Positions 1-8,865 of a stretch of DNA of 64,000 bases are shown one piece after another. Made by a program: the position numbers and the translations under genes. Every line of letters starts with the position of its first letter. The stretch's first letter is position 1. The notes beneath the pieces were generated by a model. The model saw nothing but the letters and a program-made list of their open reading frames with translations. It had not been told where the DNA came from and searched no databases. This stretch comes from Sphingomonadales bacterium (GTDB lineage Bacteria > Pseudomonadota > Alphaproteobacteria > Sphingomonadales > Sphingomonadaceae): assembly GCA_028289885.1 (NCBI GenBank), contig JAQGKX010000073.1, positions 1-64,000 of the forward strand, given 5' to 3'.

Positions 1-687
1 GATGCCGAGAAGCACAGCAGCGACGCAGCCGTGCAGGCGGATTCAACTGCCTTCGTTGCTCTGATGACGCCGGTGGTGAAGGCATTGTTCACCGACCTCG
101 CTTCGGAGGCTGCGAACCTCGCCGTGCAGACTTATGGTGGCCACGGCTATATTCGCGATCACGGCATTGAACAGTTCGTTCGCGACGCCCGTATTACGCA
201 GATCTACGAGGGTACGAACGGCATTCAGGCGCTCGATCTCGTCGGCCGCAAGATGACGGCGGGCATGGGGCGGAACATGCGTCCGTTTTTCCATGCGGTA
301 TCGGGATTGTGCGAGGAAATGGCCGGCGAGACCGATCGCGATCTGGCGGGGTTCGCCGTCGCGCTGGCGCAAAATTTCGGCGTACTTCAGCTCACGACTG
401 GAATAATCGCGCGCAAGGCGATGAAAAATCCGGACGAGGCCGGGGCGGCGGCGACCGAATATCTGCGCCTGCTCGGGCTGGTCGGCATGGGCTATACCTT
501 CCTGAAAGCGGCGCGCATCGCCAAGTCGAATCTGGCTGCCGGAACGGAGGAAGCCGCGTTCTACAAGGCGAAGGTCGCGACGGCCGCTTTCTTCTTTGAC
601 CGCATCCTGCCACAGGCCACCGCCCTGTTCCTGTCGATCAAATCGGGTGCCCGGACGACGATGGCACTGGACGCCGATAGTTTTTGA
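1..687 (+). CDS. Acyl-CoA dehydrogenase, C-terminal part (5' truncated by window)
   Basis: The reading frame is open from the first base, so the gene starts upstream of the window. The visible 228 residues hold the end of the acyl-CoA dehydrogenase fold, including the segment TYGGHGYIRDHGIEQFVRD and the IYEGTNGIQ motif whose Glu is the usual catalytic base. These are followed by a C-terminal extension typical of the roughly 600-residue AcdA/FadE-like dehydrogenases. By family it is an FAD enzyme making trans-2-enoyl-CoA in beta-oxidation. The FadL-type porin at 1302 fits a fatty-acid uptake and degradation context. Substrate chain length cannot be told from this fragment. Confidence 0.93.
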   Translation, partial: DAEKHSSDAAVQADSTAFVALMTPVVKALFTDLASEAANLAVQTYGGHGYIRDHGIEQFVRDARITQIYEGTNGIQALDLVGRKMTAGMGRNMRPFFHAVSGLCEEMAGETDRDLAGFAVALAQNFGVLQLTTGIIARKAMKNPDEAGAAATEYLRLLGLVGMGYTFLKAARIAKSNLAAGTEEAAFYKAKVATAAFFFDRILPQATALFLSIKSGARTTMALDADSF

Positions 688-849
688 GACGGGCTGAGGC
701 TTGACAGACCGCGCGGTAAGTCTCACTTCGCAACCTAACCTATAGGTCAATCTCTGGCTCTAAAGGTCATCACCCCGTCGTAGTGGTTCGCGGAACGAAT
801 GCTGCATTGAATCGATTGGCCCTGAAGGTCGGCATTGGAGAGGAAATTA

Positions 850-1257
850 ATGCCCTTGGTTGCATTGTTATTGCTGGCTGTTGCCGCGCCGCAGGGCGGT
901 GACGCGGTGGTCGGTCGCTGGAAGACCGAAACGCACAACGCCATTGTCGAGATCGACCGTTGCGGTCCGTCGATCTGTGGGCGCATCCTGACGTCGGACG
1001 CCTTGCGCACCAATCCCGATTACAGGGACATCAAGAACAGCGACGCTGCCTTGCGCAATCGCCCCTTGCGCAACCTTCAGATACTCGGCGGCTTTACGGC
1101 TGATGGCACGGGCTGGAGTGGTGGCAAAATCTACAATGCAGAAGACGGCAAGACTTATGGTGCCGACGTTACGCTGCTCGGCCCCAACCAACTGAAACTG
1201 CGCGGCTGCGTATTCAAACCGTTCTGCAAGACGCAGAACTGGACGCGCGTACGCTAA
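850..1257 (+). CDS. DUF2147 family secreted protein
   Basis: A 135-residue protein with an N-terminal hydrophobic signal peptide (residues 1 to about 18), then a DUF2147 domain with the usual opening VVGRWKTE and a C-terminal CVFKPFCKTQNW segment. The ATG at 850 is chosen because GGAGAGG lies 7 bases before it; a TTG five codons upstream is the alternative. DUF2147 proteins are small periplasmic or exported proteins of unknown molecular function. The gene sits between an acyl-CoA dehydrogenase and FadL, with 44 bases to FadL, so co-transcription with FadL is likely but not proven. Confidence 0.82.
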   Translation: MPLVALLLLAVAAPQGGDAVVGRWKTETHNAIVEIDRCGPSICGRILTSDALRTNPDYRDIKNSDAALRNRPLRNLQILGGFTADGTGWSGGKIYNAEDGKTYGADVTLLGPNQLKLRGCVFKPFCKTQNWTRVR

Positions 1258-1301
1258 ATTCACCCCGCCCCTATCTTCCCCTCTCATAGTTCCGGATTAT
1301 C

Positions 1302-2603
1302 ATGTCAAAAATCAAAAACCTTGTTCTCGCCGCCACCTCGCTGTCGGGCGTTCTCGGCTTTGCCAGCGCTGCTCATGCGCAGGCATTCTACCTTCAGGAA
1401 CAGTCCGCTCGCGGTGCTGGACGCGCTTTCTCGGGCGAAGTTGCCGACACCGGTTCGCAGTCGCTGTGGTGGAATCCCGCGTCGATCGCCGGCATCGAAA
1501 AGGCAGAGGCTGCGCTGTCGGCCGCAGTCATCCTTCCGAAGGGTGATGTCGTTAACCGCGGCACCCTGATCCGCCGTCCCGGACAGACGTTTGTCCCCGT
1601 CGGGGGCCAGCAGGTTTCCAGCAATCCGATCAACAACGGCGTCCTGCCTTCGGGTTCTTTCGCGATGCCGCTGAATGATCGGCTCGCCGTCGGCCTCGCC
1701 ATCTCTTCGCCGTACAGCTTCACCACCAATTACGATTCGGACAGCTGGGCGCGCTATTCGGCGGATCGCACCAAGCTGCTGACGATCGACATCCAGCCAT
1801 CTGTCGCTTTTGCAGTAACCGACTGGCTGCGCGTCGGTGCGGCGGTGAACGTCGAATATTCATATGCGACATTCAGCAATAAGCTGCCCAATGTCCTCGC
1901 GACGCTGCCCGATGGCGAGCAGTTGCTCAAGGGCAACGGCTGGGACGTCGGCTGGAGCGCGGGTGCGCAGATGCACAACGACTTCATCACCGTCGGTGTC
2001 GCCTATAAATCGAGCATCAAGCATCATCTGAAGGGCGACCTGACCGTCAGCGGGCTGGTCGGTCCGCTCGCAGGATCGAACATGACGATTTCCGATGTCG
2101 AAGCGCGGTTCGCTACGCCGGCTCAGATCATCGTTGGTGCCCGGCTACGCGTTACGCCGCAGCTGACGCTCAACGGCCAGATGACGCGGTTCACCTGGGC
2201 TAACTTCAACACTATCCAGCTGGGAGCCCCGCTCAACACCGCGATCCCGGAAGGATATCGCAACACGCTGAGCCTGGCAGGTGGTGTCGACTATGCCGCC
2301 ACGCCGAAGCTGACGGTTCGTGCCGGTGTCCAGCACGGCCAGACTCCGACGCAGGATGGCCTGCGTGATGCCCGCGTTCCCGACTCAAACCGTTGGAACT
2401 ATGGCGTCGGCGGCACTTATCAGGTTTCGCCGCGTATCGCGGTCGATGCCGGAGCCAATTATGTCGACTTCAAGGATGCGTCGGTCGACCGCGTTACCGC
2501 TGCCTATGCGGGCACGGCGGCGCAGACTCCAATCCTCACTTCGGGCGAATTGCAGAACGCTCATGCCATTGTGCTTTCGTTGGGCGGCAAGTTCACGTTC
2601 TAA
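1302..2603 (+). CDS. FadL/OmpP1-type outer-membrane fatty-acid transporter
   Basis: A 433-residue outer-membrane beta-barrel with a signal peptide cleaved after about residue 26 (AHA before QAF). The mature N-terminus has the FadL hallmark of a hydrophobic hatch with an NPA element (WWNPASIAG), followed by alternating amphipathic strands ending in a C-terminal phenylalanine (GGKFTF). FadL proteins carry long-chain fatty acids and other hydrophobic molecules across the outer membrane. The acyl-CoA dehydrogenase upstream supports fatty-acid use. A 12-bp perfect hairpin follows the stop codon. The substrate is inferred; some FadL relatives take up aromatic compounds. Confidence 0.92.
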   Translation: MSKIKNLVLAATSLSGVLGFASAAHAQAFYLQEQSARGAGRAFSGEVADTGSQSLWWNPASIAGIEKAEAALSAAVILPKGDVVNRGTLIRRPGQTFVPVGGQQVSSNPINNGVLPSGSFAMPLNDRLAVGLAISSPYSFTTNYDSDSWARYSADRTKLLTIDIQPSVAFAVTDWLRVGAAVNVEYSYATFSNKLPNVLATLPDGEQLLKGNGWDVGWSAGAQMHNDFITVGVAYKSSIKHHLKGDLTVSGLVGPLAGSNMTISDVEARFATPAQIIVGARLRVTPQLTLNGQMTRFTWANFNTIQLGAPLNTAIPEGYRNTLSLAGGVDYAATPKLTVRAGVQHGQTPTQDGLRDARVPDSNRWNYGVGGTYQVSPRIAVDAGANYVDFKDASVDRVTAAYAGTAAQTPILTSGELQNAHAIVLSLGGKFTF

Positions 2604-2612
2604 ATTCGGTAA

Positions 2613-2647
2613 CGACGCGAATGGCAGGTTCAAATCCATTCGCGTCG
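2613..2647 (+). terminator. Strong hairpin after the FadL gene
   Basis: CGACGCGAATGG and CCATTCGCGTCG form a perfect 12-bp stem around an 11-base loop, starting 9 bases after the FadL stop. No U-run follows, so this would be a hairpin-only terminator or an RNA 3'-end stabiliser. Confidence 0.6.
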
Positions 2648-2784
2648 CCTCGCCGCCTGCCTTGCCTACCGACAGGCCGTGGGGTTAGTGTGATGGGCCG
2701 GTGACGGGGTAGGCTCCGTATCGGACACGTTCACGCAAAAAGGGGCTATAGCGGTCAGATGTTCGACGACGCACGAAACGCGCC

Positions 2785-4305
2785 TTGCTGACTCGCCGTG
2801 ACACGCTCGTGGCGCTCGCCACCGCCGCGCTTGCTTCCGGCAGAACTTTCGCGGCACCGTCGCGGACCCGGTCCAGCGGCACCCCGTTTTCCTGGGAGTC
2901 GCTGAAGGCCCTGGCACTGGAAAATGCCAACCGACCCTGGCAGGAAGTGCCGCCGATCGGCGCGGCCAAGCTGATCTCGTTCGACGATGTCGGACGCATC
3001 GAATTTCGGGCAGACAAGGCGATCTGGCCCGGCAGCGGCGATACCGAAACGCGCTTGTTCCCCTTGCATAAAGCGGCGCAGATGCCGGTCGAAATTGCGA
3101 TCGTCGAAAACGGCTTGGCGCGTCCCTTCATATTCTCACCAGACATGTTCACAGTAAAATCCGACATGGCAGGCAGCAGGCCGACGCCGGCAGCGGGCTT
3201 CGCCGGCTTCCGCGTCATGAACGCCGGGGAAGCTGGCGACTGGCTGGCGTTTCAGGGCGCGTCCTATTTCCGTACTGCAGGCGCGCTGAACCAATATGGT
3301 CTTTCGGCGCGCGGTTTGGCGATCAATACCGGCATCGACGGTCGCGAGGAATTCCCGGTATTTACGCGCTTCTGGCTAGAACGGGGGCCGGGCGGAGTGG
3401 TAACGGTGTACGCGCTGCTCGAGGGCAAAAGCGTGACCGGGGCATACCGCTTCGTGTCGCGCAAGACGGCGGCGGGGCCGGTGCAGGATGTCAGCCTTTC
3501 GATCCACCTGCGTTCGGATGTCGCCCGGCTGGGGTTTGCGCCTCTCACGAGCATGTTCTGGTATGGAGAGGGCAACCGCGAGGCATCGATCGATTGGCGC
3601 CCGGAAATTCACGATTCGGATGGATTGGCGCTGTTCACCGGAACGGGCGAGCGCATCTGGCGACCGCTCGTCAATCCATCGCGCCCGGTGATCAACAGCT
3701 TCGTCGACAGGACACCCCGCGGCTTCGGTTTGCTCCAGCGCGACCGGCGCTTTGCCGATTATCAGGACGATGGCGCGTTCTACGAGAAACGACCGAACCT
3801 CTGGGTCGAGCCGAAAGGCGACTGGCTGAACGGCGCGGTGATGCTTTACGAAATTCCGACCCGGAAAGAGACCGATGACAATATCGTTGCCTTCTGGGTG
3901 CCAGCGGCTCCTACGAAACGCGGGGATAGTTTTACGCTTGATTACCGGCTGAACTGGACGGCTACCGATCCGGTGCCGCAGCCGATGGCGCGGGTGGTGG
4001 ATTGCTGGACCGGGACCGCGGGGCCTCCGGGGCATGAGCCGATCCCGAATGCCCGCCGCCTCGTCGCCGATTTCGTGGGGAAGACGCTCAACGGACTGAC
4101 ACGAGACAGCGGGGTTGAGGCCGATATTTCCCTTGGAAGCGGACAACTGCTCGCGCATCACGTCTATCCCGTTGCAGGGGAACCGTCGCGGTGGCGCTTG
4201 ATCATCGATGTCGCTAAGGGTCGCCAAATACCGGCCAGCTTGCGGGCCTACCTCAAACATGGTGCCGATGCCTTGAGCGAAACATTACTGTATGACCTGA
4301 GTTGA
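2785..4305 (+). CDS. OpgG/MdoG family periplasmic glucan protein
   Basis: A 506-residue protein with a twin-arginine-like N-terminus (TRRDT at residues 3-7, then an Ala-rich hydrophobic stretch to about residue 24) and a full-length MdoG/OpgG domain (FSWESLKALALENANRPW, TSMFWYGEGN, NPSRPVINSF). Family members work on osmoregulated periplasmic glucans in the periplasm; E. coli OpgD/OpgG have been assigned beta-1,2-glucanase activity (family GH186). The start is TTG at 2785, because the twin-arginine signal requires it; an ATG at 2759 is in another frame and stops at once. No opgH glucosyltransferase is nearby. It overlaps the downstream TBDR by 4 bases. Confidence 0.88.
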   Translation: MLTRRDTLVALATAALASGRTFAAPSRTRSSGTPFSWESLKALALENANRPWQEVPPIGAAKLISFDDVGRIEFRADKAIWPGSGDTETRLFPLHKAAQMPVEIAIVENGLARPFIFSPDMFTVKSDMAGSRPTPAAGFAGFRVMNAGEAGDWLAFQGASYFRTAGALNQYGLSARGLAINTGIDGREEFPVFTRFWLERGPGGVVTVYALLEGKSVTGAYRFVSRKTAAGPVQDVSLSIHLRSDVARLGFAPLTSMFWYGEGNREASIDWRPEIHDSDGLALFTGTGERIWRPLVNPSRPVINSFVDRTPRGFGLLQRDRRFADYQDDGAFYEKRPNLWVEPKGDWLNGAVMLYEIPTRKETDDNIVAFWVPAAPTKRGDSFTLDYRLNWTATDPVPQPMARVVDCWTGTAGPPGHEPIPNARRLVADFVGKTLNGLTRDSGVEADISLGSGQLLAHHVYPVAGEPSRWRLIIDVAKGRQIPASLRAYLKHGADALSETLLYDLS

Positions 4306-6335
4306 CCGTGCTTCGTCTTGGCTGCCTGCCGCTGCTCGTAATGCTCCCGTTTCCCGCCTTGGCCCAGACAACGCCTGCGCCCGCTGCGGTTACCGAAGAC
4401 AATGGTGAAATCGTCGTGCTCGGGACAGGCCTGCCGCTTCCCCCCGGCACTCCGGCCTATGGATCGACGACGATCGACCGCACACGCCTGACCGGCGAAG
4501 CATCGGACCGGGTTGAAAATGTGCTGAAGGATGTAGCGGGATTCCAGCAATTTCGCCGCTCGGACAGCCGGTCCGCCAATCCATCGGCACAGGGGGTCAC
4601 GCTGCGGGCGCTCGGTGGCAATGCGTCGAGCCGTGCACTCGTCCTGCTTGACGGCGTACCGCTCGCGGACCCGTTCTTCGGTTATATCCCGTTCACCGCG
4701 ATCTCCGGCGACCGATTGTCCGGCGTACGCATTACGCGCGGCGGCGGTTCAGGGCCGTTCGGTGCAGGCGCGGTTGCCGGTACGGTCGAGCTCGTCAGCG
4801 CAACCCGCGCTGACTTGCCTCACTATTCGGGCAGTGCCTTCTACGGAAGCGACGATGCCATGAGCCTGGAGGGCGCGATTTCGCCCGACATCGGCGGGGG
4901 CTATGCCACGCTGTCCGGCCGGTTCGAACGGGGCGACGGCTTTTTCACCACGCCGGTCGATCAACGTGTTCCGGCAACAGTTCGTGCGCGATATCGCGAT
5001 TGGTCCACCGGATTGCGGGCCGTTGCGCCAGTCGATGCGCAAACCGAATTGCAGTTTCGCGGGCTGATGTTCGGCGACAGTCGTACCTTGCGGTTCAAGG
5101 GCGCGGACAGCACGTCGGAGGGTCAGGACGCCAGCGTCCGCCTGATCCATCGCGGCGACTGGCAGGTCGATGCGCTCGCTTATGTGCAGGGGCGCAATTT
5201 CAGCAACAAGGTCATCAGCAGCACCAGTTCCCGCCTGACTCTCGACCAGCGTAACACGCCGTCGACGGGTATCGGCGGCAAGATCGAGCTGAGGCCGCCA
5301 GTGGGGCCGAACCATGTCCTGCGGATCGGCGTTGATGCCCGCCTCGCCGAGGGGAAGCTCTACGAAGATGCCTATGGTGCCGTCACAATTCGGCGCAATG
5401 CTGGCGGCAGGACGAGCACGACGGGCCTGTTTGTCGAGGACGACTGGACGATCGGCCGGCTGGTCCTGACTGCGGGCGTACGCGGCGACCGATGGACGAT
5501 CACCGATGGATTCCAGCGTGAGAGAAACGCGGCGGGAGTTGTGACGCTCAACCGGAATTATGCCGACCGCGACGGCATCGAGGCGACCGGACGGGCAGGG
5601 GCCTTATTCCGGGCGAACGACACCGTGGCGCTTCGTGTCGCAGGCTATACCGGTTTTCGATTGCCGACCCTGAACGAACTCTATCGCCCGTTCGTCGTCT
5701 TTCCCGTTACGACCCAGGCGAACCCTAATCTGGGACTTGAGAAACTACGTGGGTTCGAGGGCGGCGTGGATCTGACCCCGGCGCGCGGCGTGAAGGTCGG
5801 GGTCACGGCTTTCTATAATCGTTTAAACGACGCCATTGCCAATGTGACCATCAGCACTATCAGCAACAACTCGCGCGAGCGCCAGAACGTCGATGCCGTC
5901 GTCGCAAAGGGCGTCGAGTTTACCGCGGAGATAAAGCGCGGACCGTTCTCGTTCGACGGCTCCTATGCTTTCAGCGACAGTGTCGTGCGCGAGTCCAACG
6001 TATTGGCGAATCTTGATGGCAAGATTCCCGCGCAAAGTCCCCGCCATGTCGGCAGCGCGACGCTGGGCTGGACGCCCCGCGCAAACTGGTTGCTATCGGG
6101 AACCGTGCGGTATGTCGGCAAGCAATATGAGGACGACCTTCAAAAATACGTCATGCCCGATGCATTGACCTTCGATGCTGTGGCGCGAATCGGTCTCAAT
6201 CATCACGTCGCGATCATTGTTCGCGGGGAAAATCTGTTCGATGAGACAGTGATTACGCGCAATCAGGGTGATCAGTCGGGATCGATCGATCTCGGCACGC
6301 CACGGACGTTATGGGTCGGTTTTCGGTTCAACTAG
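4302..6335 (+). CDS. TonB-dependent receptor coupled to OpgG
   Basis: A 677-residue outer-membrane receptor: signal peptide to about residue 22 (PALAQ), a TonB-box-like GEIVVLG, a plug domain (ENVLKDVAGFQQF, VTLRALGGNASSR, VLLDGVPLADPF) and a 22-strand-type barrel ending in Phe/Asn. There is no STN domain. The start is TTG 4302 or GTG 4308, both overlapping or abutting the opgG stop, so translation is probably coupled. The partner gene suggests a glucan or oligosaccharide substrate, but receptor sequence alone does not show this; siderophore or cobalamin uptake remains possible. Confidence 0.92.
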   Translation: MTVLRLGCLPLLVMLPFPALAQTTPAPAAVTEDNGEIVVLGTGLPLPPGTPAYGSTTIDRTRLTGEASDRVENVLKDVAGFQQFRRSDSRSANPSAQGVTLRALGGNASSRALVLLDGVPLADPFFGYIPFTAISGDRLSGVRITRGGGSGPFGAGAVAGTVELVSATRADLPHYSGSAFYGSDDAMSLEGAISPDIGGGYATLSGRFERGDGFFTTPVDQRVPATVRARYRDWSTGLRAVAPVDAQTELQFRGLMFGDSRTLRFKGADSTSEGQDASVRLIHRGDWQVDALAYVQGRNFSNKVISSTSSRLTLDQRNTPSTGIGGKIELRPPVGPNHVLRIGVDARLAEGKLYEDAYGAVTIRRNAGGRTSTTGLFVEDDWTIGRLVLTAGVRGDRWTITDGFQRERNAAGVVTLNRNYADRDGIEATGRAGALFRANDTVALRVAGYTGFRLPTLNELYRPFVVFPVTTQANPNLGLEKLRGFEGGVDLTPARGVKVGVTAFYNRLNDAIANVTISTISNNSRERQNVDAVVAKGVEFTAEIKRGPFSFDGSYAFSDSVVRESNVLANLDGKIPAQSPRHVGSATLGWTPRANWLLSGTVRYVGKQYEDDLQKYVMPDALTFDAVARIGLNHHVAIIVRGENLFDETVITRNQGDQSGSIDLGTPRTLWVGFRFN

Positions 6336-6456
6336 GGGCGGCTTATGGAGCGTCGCCGGAGAGGTCGTGCAAGACCAACTTGCGTCGAAAAGTTCCGGAT
6401 ATGAAACGATAATCAAATCAGCTGCTTAACGGATTGTTCGTTACTCGGGGCTAGGT

Positions 6457-6478
6457 TTGCCAAGGTATCAATTGGCAA
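6457..6478. promoter_or_regulatory. Inverted repeat upstream of the EAL operon
   Basis: TTGCCAA, an 8-base spacer, then TTGGCAA: a perfect 7-bp inverted repeat ending 6 bases before the TTG start (12 before the alternative GTG) of the five-gene signalling operon. It could be an operator or a hairpin that hides the ribosome-binding region. No strong -10 or -35 box was recognised beside it. Confidence 0.4.
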
Positions 6479-6484
6479 GTCGGG

Positions 6485-8146
6485 TTGACCGTGAACGCGT
6501 TAGGAACAAAAGCAAAAAAGGCCGGATACCGTGTGGGCATTTTGCTCCGCGCGTGCGTGCCTGCTGGCTTTTGCGTCATTCTTTATCTGGCGCATGAGCA
6601 TGCTCCCGAATCGTCCTATTTCGTGAGTCTGATCATCCTTGCAGCACTGTCGGGCTGGACGATCGTTCACGAACGATCCATCGACGTGCTGGCTGCCCAG
6701 CTCAACCAATGCCTGGTGAATGATGACGGGGCCGGCACGCAGCGACCCACACCAATGGCCCGGCTTGGATATGCCATCGATGCGATGGTCGTACAGGCGG
6801 GGCTTGTGCGCCACCGCCATTCGCACCGCAATCCGGTCACTGGAATGGACACGCGCGAAGCGTTGATCGAGGCGATAGACCGGCGCGCATCCGATGACCT
6901 CCATGGTTTTCTGGGCGTGATCGAGGTTTCCGATTTCGACCGGCTGTGCGCATTCGATGCGCAGAGCGGCGATCAACTGATCAAGGCAATCGCGTCGCGT
7001 ATTTCTAAAATGGTGCGATCCGATCGTGCGATTGCCCAGATCGATCGCGCGCGGTTCGCCATCTGGTTTTCAGGGACATCCCCCGCCGACGCTCGCAAGG
7101 AATTCGATGCGCTTTGCTACGCGTTACGAAACCGCGTCACGGCGGACACGATCGACCTCCTTCCCCAATTCGCCAGCGGTTTTGCCTTCGAACAAGACGA
7201 CCGTCTAAGCGCGATCGACCTTCTGGCACGAGCGATAGCCGACTTGACGATAGAGAGTGCGACGCCCGACAAGGTCGCCGAAACAAGGGATGCAGTCACT
7301 TTTGCGCGGCAGCAATTTACGTTTGAACAGGGCCTGCGGCTGGCGAGGGAGAGGCGCGAATTCGATCTCGTCTATCAGCCCTTCATTCGGCTCGACCAGC
7401 AACGTGTCTGTGGAGCGGAGGCGCTGCTGCGCTGGCGCAGCGCCGAACATGGCCTGGTTTCGCCAGCCGTCTTTATCCCCATCGTCGAGGCCATTGGCCT
7501 TGCCGAGGAGGTCGGATTATGGGTTCTCAACAGTGCCTGCGAGGAAGCCGCCCGCTGGCCCGATATCGGGCTGCATCACCTGAAGGTAGCGGTAAATCTC
7601 TCGGCTCTCCAATTCGGTCGCAACGATTTCGATACTGTGGTGCAACGCTTATTGAAGCACCACGCGATGCCGAGCAGCGCACTCGAACTCGAATTGACCG
7701 AGAGTGCGGCAGCCGACAAATCTCATGGCATTGGTGCGCTTTTCGAACGCTTGCGAGCGCTGGGTATCTCGATGTCCATCGACGATTTCGGTGCAGGCTA
7801 TTCCAGTCTCAGCTATCTGAAAAACCTGAAGTTCGACAAGCTCAAGATCGACCGGGAATTTGTCTCGGGTGTCGATCATCAGGCCGACAGCCAGGCGATC
7901 TGCCAGAGCATCATAGCGCTCGGTCGGGGGCTGGGTATCGAGGTCCTGGCCGAGGGTGTCGAGACTTGGGACGAATATGCCTGGCTCCGTCGCCATGGTT
8001 GTTCGTTCTACCAGGGTTATTATTTTTCACGTCCCCTGACGCCGCGCGATTTCGTCGCATTCGCGCGTGACACCGATCGTGTCCGGGTGTTGCTCGATGT
8101 CGGGCCAACCGCGCTGCACAGTAAAATTATCGAGAAAATAGCATGA
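6485..8146 (+). CDS. Membrane EAL-domain c-di-GMP phosphodiesterase with degenerate GGDEF
   Basis: A 553-residue protein: two N-terminal membrane segments (about 17-38 and 44-62), a degenerate GGDEF domain (about 115-255, with RFAIWFSG where GGDEF would be) and a complete EAL domain (about 275-530). EAL signature elements are present: EALLRW near residue 311, VNLSALQF, ELELTES, SIDDFGAGYSSLSYL, KLKIDREFV, EVLAEGVET and QGYYFSRP. All residues needed for Mg-dependent hydrolysis of c-di-GMP to pGpG appear intact, so the protein should be an active phosphodiesterase, with the GGDEF part perhaps a GTP sensor. The start is TTG 6485 or GTG 6491. It overlaps the next gene by ATGA and leads the kinase/FHA/phosphatase operon. 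Confidence 0.93.
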   Translation: MTVNALGTKAKKAGYRVGILLRACVPAGFCVILYLAHEHAPESSYFVSLIILAALSGWTIVHERSIDVLAAQLNQCLVNDDGAGTQRPTPMARLGYAIDAMVVQAGLVRHRHSHRNPVTGMDTREALIEAIDRRASDDLHGFLGVIEVSDFDRLCAFDAQSGDQLIKAIASRISKMVRSDRAIAQIDRARFAIWFSGTSPADARKEFDALCYALRNRVTADTIDLLPQFASGFAFEQDDRLSAIDLLARAIADLTIESATPDKVAETRDAVTFARQQFTFEQGLRLARERREFDLVYQPFIRLDQQRVCGAEALLRWRSAEHGLVSPAVFIPIVEAIGLAEEVGLWVLNSACEEAARWPDIGLHHLKVAVNLSALQFGRNDFDTVVQRLLKHHAMPSSALELELTESAAADKSHGIGALFERLRALGISMSIDDFGAGYSSLSYLKNLKFDKLKIDREFVSGVDHQADSQAICQSIIALGRGLGIEVLAEGVETWDEYAWLRRHGCSFYQGYYFSRPLTPRDFVAFARDTDRVRVLLDVGPTALHSKIIEKIA

Positions 8147-8865
8147 CCCGTTCGCTTCGCATTTTGCCGCTGATCGCCGTATTGACGCTGGCCGCGTGTT
8201 CGCACGGACCCAAAAGCCATCCGGGCATGATCCAGCCGATCAGCAATCGCGTGCAATTCGAGGATGCGGTCGGCCTGCTGATGGATGGCAAGGTCAAGGC
8301 TGCCCGCGAGATGTTGGCGGTCATGGCCAAACGCGACCCCACCGATCGGCGTACAGCCATGCTCATGCAGACGCTCGAAGCCGACCCGGTTGCCGCGCTC
8401 GGCTCGCGAAACTTCAGTTACCGGGTGCAGTCGACTGACACGATGACCGGCATTTCGCAGCGCTTTCTTGCCGATCGTCTCAAGTTTTATCTGCTGGCGC
8501 GCTATAACGACATGGCGGTTCCAAAGGCACTTGTCGCCGGCCAGCTATTGCGCATTCCCGGGGTCGCACCCTCGGTTGCTCCCGCCCCGGCGCACAACGC
8601 GCGGCGTGTCCGAGACGAGCCGACACGCGACCCCGCGCCACTTGCGGCACCAAAGCCAGCCGCCAGCCCGACGACGTCCGTCGAGATGAAGCGCCGCGCG
8701 GTCCAGTTGCGTGGAGCAGGACTTGCAGCGTTGAACACCGGAAAGGTCAACCGCGCCGTTGCCTTGCTGCGACAGGCAAGCGCAGCCGACCCGACCAGTC
8801 CTGCGATCCGGAGCGATCTGGCACGGGCGGTGCGCATTCAGGTCACCGTGGCGGCGAAACGATGA
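8143..8865 (+). CDS. LysM-domain lipoprotein with C-terminal TPR-like helices
   Basis: A 240-residue lipoprotein. The lipobox LAAC places the modified Cys at about residue 19. A LysM peptidoglycan-binding domain follows at about 88-140 (FSYRVQSTDTMTGISQRF, then LLARYNDM and GQLLRIPG), then an Ala/Pro-rich linker and a C-terminal helical repeat (RAVQLRGAGLAALNTGKVNRA) resembling a TPR. It should be tethered to the envelope and touch peptidoglycan. It lies between the EAL gene and the kinase gene, overlapping both by ATGA, so it is probably a periplasmic partner or ligand sensor for the transmembrane kinase. That role is inferred from position only. Confidence 0.85.
   Translation: MTRSLRILPLIAVLTLAACSHGPKSHPGMIQPISNRVQFEDAVGLLMDGKVKAAREMLAVMAKRDPTDRRTAMLMQTLEADPVAALGSRNFSYRVQSTDTMTGISQRFLADRLKFYLLARYNDMAVPKALVAGQLLRIPGVAPSVAPAPAHNARRVRDEPTRDPAPLAAPKPAASPTTSVEMKRRAVQLRGAGLAALNTGKVNRAVALLRQASAADPTSPAIRSDLARAVRIQVTVAAKR

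Noticed and set aside
701-740. Housekeeping promoter with TTGACA at 701
   Set aside because: No acceptable -10 hexamer at 16-18 bases; a palindrome ACCTATAGGT at 738 may be chance.
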